Shown: positions 60,591 to 64,000 of the stretch, piece after piece
Numbering within the stretch: position 1 is the first letter of the stretch
Layout of the letters: every line of letters starts with the position of its first letter
Assembly (NCBI GenBank): GCA_016719015.1
Contig: JADKAZ010000001.1
Span: 558,001 to 622,000 of the forward strand
DNA from: Chitinophagaceae bacterium
Lineage (GTDB): Bacteria; Bacteroidota; Bacteroidia; Chitinophagales; Chitinophagaceae
DNA length: 64,000 nucleotides
Direction of reading: 5' to 3'
The notes under the pieces: model-generated
Told to the model about the DNA's origin: nothing
Database searches by the model: none
What the model saw: only the letters and a program-made list of their open reading frames with translations
Made by a program: the position numbers and the translations under genes

Positions 60591-62504
60591 TTAAAATTCA
60601 CTGTATTTAAAACCCATTTTACCGTTTATATCCATTGGAAGATTCTTGCTGCCGAAAAGTAATATACAGTTATCAAGCATGACACAAAGTTCTTTTCTTG
60701 TAATAAATCGTTCGGGATTAAATTCGTTTAATCCCCATTTTTCCCAATGTAATTTTAAATCTTCAACTTTTGATACTGTATGAAAAACTTCTTTCCACCA
60801 AAATTTTCTTACTCCCTTCAATTTACTAAAACAGTTCAATATTGTTCTTTCTTTACCCGGAGGCAACCTGAATCCACCCCTTGTTCCAAAATATTTACCA
60901 AAACCAAGAATGATCTCTGTATCCGATACCAAACTATCCGGATAAAAAAACATTTTATTTGCCCAGCCTTCCGCTTTACCAGTTCCTTTTAATATTCCTG
61001 TCACCCCAACCTTCTGTATCGCTTCCCAATGAGGGTCTGTGGGTTTTACATCAATAAAAGGCATTAAATAAGCTTTGGCTTTCAACAATTCTTCTTGTAC
61101 AAATCTAACGGGTACTTCTCTTATTTTCTTTTTCAACTGCACCGATCTTGCGGCCAGCACACCAGCAGCTTGTCCTGTAAGTAACACAACAGGTTGCAAC
61201 CTCGTAGTCCCGTTTACAATATTAGTAACCGAAATTCCTTTTTCACAAACGATCAATCCCTCTATTCTTTCGGGTATCAAAGTACCCAGGGGTATATTGT
61301 AAGAAGGTATATGCGGAAACTCTATTGCCGGCACCTTACCCGGATACCGTGCATGATGATGGTCTACCGGATAATCACCTACGGATATTCCGGTTCTGTA
61401 CAATGTATAATCATACGGATTCTTTATATGATTAATATTCACCCGTACAGATCCTTTTAATCTCCTTCCTTCCCGGTTGTAAGGGATCAATGCCATACCT
61501 CCATCCAGTTCATCATCCGCTAGTCCGATATTTTTCATTCCCAATTCTGTCTGCATGAAATAAATAAAGCTCAATGTGTGTTGTTTCGCTAATTCATAAC
61601 TCTGCTCTCTTAACTCCGAGCTTTTCTCCACTACATTCAAATAAATATCATTGCCGAATGGCGGCCAGTTCAGCATATATTTATCCTGGGTGGCGCCTGG
61701 GCTGCGTGGCAGTTTTCCATAATTAAGCATTTTAAATTTATCGCCATTCCAGGGTTTGCTTTCACAAGGTGCATCGGTGCAGGTGCAATAATATTTTTTT
61801 GCATCATAGCCATCCGGTTTGGCAATTGTTTTATCCGCATCCTTGCCATAATCTTTCAGTATAGCAGCCCAGGTAAGGTCTTGTATAATATCGTTTTTTT
61901 GCCTGGCTTCTTTTTCGCCGCTAATGGCCGGGTCATCCATTCCTAAATCGTATGCCGCACCTGCTGCAGCTAACACATCACCAAGTTCAGTTGCATCAAT
62001 AGTAACACCAGCTTTTACTTTTATGGCTTCCGTATTTTCTTTATTTCGAAATGATGCACCCGTAACGATATTATCTTTCTTTTGAATCGTTTCAAATTCG
62101 TACTCCAAAAAGACGGTCAGGTTTTTTTCCTTTGCCGCCCATGCTTTGAAGATGCTGTCAGCAACCCGGGGTTCAAAATTGGTATTGCTTACCCAACCCG
62201 TATTCAAACGGTTTCTTTTATAATGCTTATACAATGCCTGTCGGAATTCTTCCCACATACCACTGGGTAATTGGTCATTTCCATCGGTACAACTTACACC
62301 GGCAGCCGTCAGCATACCGCCAAGCATAAGTGTAGGTTCTATCAAAATTGTTTTTACTCCCAGTCTTGCACTTTGAATGGCGGCAGCAGTACCACCAACA
62401 CCGCCACCAATTACCAATACATCGGTCTCCAAACTTTTTACCATCCGCTGAGCAGGTAATAAAAATGGCAGTGCTAAAAAGGCAAACGATAACAATCGTT
62501 TCAT
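60591..62504 (-). CDS. Exported FAD-dependent oxidoreductase
   Basis: A 637-residue flavoprotein with Sec signal (MKRLLSFAFLALPFLLPAQ). The FAD site is DVLVIGGGVGGTAAAIQSA, followed by the family segments TILIEPTLMLGGMLTAAGVSC and TIDATELGDVLAAAGAAYDLG; the late part has GISVTNIVNGTTRLQPVVLLTGQAAGVLAA, as in the FAD_oxidored (BBE-unrelated) family often found with polysaccharide enzymes. The C-terminal about 140 residues form an extra region with helices. Substrate unknown; the order FAD enzyme, isomerase, Gfo/Idh suggests oxidation and rearrangement of a sugar outside the cytosol. Confidence 0.87.
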   Translation of the reverse strand: MKRLLSFAFLALPFLLPAQRMVKSLETDVLVIGGGVGGTAAAIQSARLGVKTILIEPTLMLGGMLTAAGVSCTDGNDQLPSGMWEEFRQALYKHYKRNRLNTGWVSNTNFEPRVADSIFKAWAAKEKNLTVFLEYEFETIQKKDNIVTGASFRNKENTEAIKVKAGVTIDATELGDVLAAAGAAYDLGMDDPAISGEKEARQKNDIIQDLTWAAILKDYGKDADKTIAKPDGYDAKKYYCTCTDAPCESKPWNGDKFKMLNYGKLPRSPGATQDKYMLNWPPFGNDIYLNVVEKSSELREQSYELAKQHTLSFIYFMQTELGMKNIGLADDELDGGMALIPYNREGRRLKGSVRVNINHIKNPYDYTLYRTGISVGDYPVDHHHARYPGKVPAIEFPHIPSYNIPLGTLIPERIEGLIVCEKGISVTNIVNGTTRLQPVVLLTGQAAGVLAARSVQLKKKIREVPVRFVQEELLKAKAYLMPFIDVKPTDPHWEAIQKVGVTGILKGTGKAEGWANKMFFYPDSLVSDTEIILGFGKYFGTRGGFRLPPGKERTILNCFSKLKGVRKFWWKEVFHTVSKVEDLKLHWEKWGLNEFNPERFITRKELCVMLDNCILLFGSKNLPMDINGKMGFKYSEF

Positions 62505-62534
62505 ATTTCAATATACATTTTTAACCAATAAAAA

Positions 62535-62556
62535 AGCCTTTCCAAACGGAAAGGCT
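62535..62556 (-). terminator. Terminator of ssb
   Basis: Perfect nine-pair stem AGCCTTTCC / GGAAAGGCT with a four-base loop. On the minus strand it is followed by TTTTTTATTGG; it lies 24 bases after the ssb stop and before the FAD oxidoreductase start, making that gene the head of a separate operon. Confidence 0.85.
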
Positions 62557-62579
62557 ATGTGTTAGTTTTTAATTGCGAC

Positions 62580-63020
62580 CTAGAACGGGAGGTCATCCAC
62601 CGGCTCTGTTATTTCGCTGGGCGATGGAACATGGCTGGTATTACCGGATAATGCAGAAGAAGCATTGGAAGGCTGCTGGTAAGAACTGCCACCGCTATTT
62701 TCATTCTTACTGCCCAGTAACTGTACTTCTCTTACACGAAGTGAAAGTGATGAACCGGGTGTACCATCATTCCGTTGAAATGATCTTGCTTCAGGCTGGC
62801 CTTCTGCAAAGACCTGTGTGCCTTTGGTAAGATACTGGGCCAATGCTGTACGGTCTGACCAGTAAGCACAATCCACCCAAATAGTTTTTTCCTGTAATGT
62901 ACCCTGGCTGTCTTTGTACTTTTCCGAATGTGCAACAGTAAAGTTCATTACATTTTTTCCGTTTACTGTGTTGACCACACAGTCTTTGCCGAGGCGTCCG
63001 ATAACTTGCATTTTAATCAT
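62580..63020 (-). CDS. ssb: Single-stranded DNA-binding protein
   Basis: About 146 residues from ATG 63020 (an in-frame TTG at 63029 would add three). The OB fold is recognised by MIKMQVIGRLGKDCVVNTVNGKNVMNFTVAHSEKYKD, IWVDCAYWSDRTALAQYLTKGTQVFAEGQPEARSF and LSLRVREVQLLG. The tail is Ser/Asn/Gly-rich (NENSGGSSYQQPSNASSALSGN) and ends in the acidic EITEPVDDLPF, the peptide by which SSB recruits repair and replication partners. Length fits the short SSB of Bacteroidota. Confidence 0.95.
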   Translation of the reverse strand: MIKMQVIGRLGKDCVVNTVNGKNVMNFTVAHSEKYKDSQGTLQEKTIWVDCAYWSDRTALAQYLTKGTQVFAEGQPEARSFQRNDGTPGSSLSLRVREVQLLGSKNENSGGSSYQQPSNASSALSGNTSHVPSPSEITEPVDDLPF

Positions 63021-63134
63021 AGTACTCAATTTTTAAAGTGACGTAATTATTATTTTGGACAGGCAAGATAAGATTATTATTAAAACGAACCTGTGCAAGT
63101 ATCTGACAACAATAAAATGTGAATAAATAAGAAC

Positions 63135-64000
63135 TTACTCTTCCGTTCTTCCACTCGCTGCATCAATGAGCCTTCCGAAAAAAATGGCATTCATAAAAAG
63201 CTTGCTGCCACCCAGCCAAAAAGCCCGGAAGTTGGGGTTATCAGCTATATTGATAACCCGGCCATTGCCGACTGTATTTACAATCACTGCTGCAGAATTT
63301 TTTATTGCTTCGCTATTCTCTTTACTTACCCATCCGCTTTGTAAAGGCTTACTGCCATAATAAAAGGGAGTGGCAAAAGGATTCTTACTTTTCTCCATAA
63401 ATACTTTGTTGGCTTTAAAAAGACTCACCGTTTTTTGGTTATAGCCATAAGCCAGTGGATGAGCAAGATCTACATCGGCCCCAAAAATGGCACCCTGTAT
63501 TTGTTGCGACCCTTCAATTTGTGATCTGTCCACATAAGAAAGATTCTTTGTACTATCAACAGCTGTCTTTGCTTTTTTAAACTTTACTTCGCTGATGCCA
63601 TTTTGCGAAGCCCAGCTAACGGCTTCTTCTGTTACTATTAAAGTGCCTCCTGCCTGCACCCATGCTTTCAGTTTTTCTTTATTTATATCGGGATAGTTAC
63701 CACCTACCAATATTAAAGTGTTATACTTATTCAATTCCGCCCGGTTAAAAATAGTTGGTTCAAGATGTGTGGCTGTCATATTCATTCGCTGGTCCAGCAA
63801 ATGCCAAACCTCTCCTGCATCGGTGGCATTAACACCCGGACCTGTAATCATGGCAATAGAGGGTTTGGCAATGGTTACAAACCTATTGCTTCCTAAATCA
63901 CTGCCACTATTTACATTACCGGAGGCAACTGCATAGGTTTTCAACCTGTACTTCTCCGTAACACCGCTAACCTTTGCAAAAACAGTTTCAGTATCATTAT
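63135..64000 (-). CDS. C-terminal part of a probable M14-type zinc carboxypeptidase (5' end beyond window)
   Basis: Open from the right edge to the stop at 63135, at least 288 residues. The peptidase core is not in view. The visible part is a class I glutamine-amidotransferase-like/ThuA-like module: SIAMITGPGVNATDAGEVWHLLDQRM, LILVGGNYPDINKEKLKAWVQAGGTLIVTEEAVSW, then DVDLAHPLAYGY and NTVGNGRVINIADNPNFRAFWLGGSKLFMNAIFFG. That C-terminal module, ending like this, is what I associate with the large exported M14 carboxypeptidases of Bacteroidota, so the call is by pattern only. It reads toward ssb with a gap of about 110 bases. Confidence 0.6.
   Translation of the reverse strand, partial: NDTETVFAKVSGVTEKYRLKTYAVASGNVNSGSDLGSNRFVTIAKPSIAMITGPGVNATDAGEVWHLLDQRMNMTATHLEPTIFNRAELNKYNTLILVGGNYPDINKEKLKAWVQAGGTLIVTEEAVSWASQNGISEVKFKKAKTAVDSTKNLSYVDRSQIEGSQQIQGAIFGADVDLAHPLAYGYNQKTVSLFKANKVFMEKSKNPFATPFYYGSKPLQSGWVSKENSEAIKNSAAVIVNTVGNGRVINIADNPNFRAFWLGGSKLFMNAIFFGRLIDAASGRTEE

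Noticed and set aside
1..64000. CRISPR arrays, insertion sequences, prophage genes
   Set aside because: No regular spaced direct repeats, transposase, integrase or phage structural proteins were seen on either strand.

Overview
The window looks like a chromosomal segment of a Bacteroidota bacterium, most likely of the Chitinophagaceae/Chitinophagales. The evidence is a PorV2/PorU2-type pair linked to type IX secretion, DUF3570/DUF4266 and DUF6263 proteins, a CcmB-CcmC-CcmD set of the Bacteroidota kind, a moderate GC content of roughly 40% by eye, and many Bacteroidota-type -7 boxes (TAnnTTTG) ahead of genes. The family-level assignment is inference. No phage, insertion sequence, integrase or CRISPR array is visible, so this is mostly core and envelope-related chromosome.

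Layout. 1-416 is the end of riboflavin synthase. 443-9959 is a forward cluster for envelope glycans or lipids: acyltransferase, two polyprenyl-phosphate-type GT2 enzymes, two SAM methyltransferases, a fatty-acid-desaturase-like enzyme and two large polytopic GT-C/YfhO-like proteins. 9962-12662 holds the HscA-type Hsp70 and an FkbM-like methyltransferase. 12742-18998 is the PorV2-PorU2 operon. 19205-23170 holds tyrS, an SGNH hydrolase and a lipoprotein S9 peptidase. 23309-29883 is a cyanophycin locus (cyanophycinase, APC permease, Tat-signal PLP enzyme, divergent cyanophycin synthetase), followed by tRNA-Gln(TTG). 30059-35293 makes surface-sugar precursors (rfbD, rfbC, a TviB-type UDP-sugar dehydrogenase, a DegT aminotransferase) and attaches Kdo (waaA).

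35266-39468 has a conserved hypothetical, tdk, a DUF6263 lipoprotein and ccmB-ccmC-ccmD. ccmB has no ATG/GTG/TTG at the right place and probably starts at an ATC codon. 39535-46507 has gdhA, an AT-rich orphan gene, a LolA-like protein, a stand-alone HsdR_N nuclease-fold protein, AMP nucleosidase and a fused peptide-ABC ATPase. 46518-51780 has a giant TraB/GumN protein with three degenerate internal repeats, and queA behind a structured leader. 51854-54720 is a thioredoxin-ApbE-DUF4266-DUF3570 operon. 54830-58262 has aspartate kinase, a lipoprotein and an Ldh-family dehydrogenase. 58369-62504 is an exported oxidoreductase/isomerase operon, then ssb and the C-terminal end of a probable M14 carboxypeptidase running off the right edge.

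The points most worth a second look are the cyanophycin locus with its exported PLP enzyme, the ApbE cluster (an ApbE without an export signal next to a small lipoprotein bearing a near-flavinylation motif), the structured queA leader, the non-canonical ccmB start, the triple repeat in the TraB/GumN giant, and an 18-nt palindromic repeat seen twice with a compensatory base-pair change.
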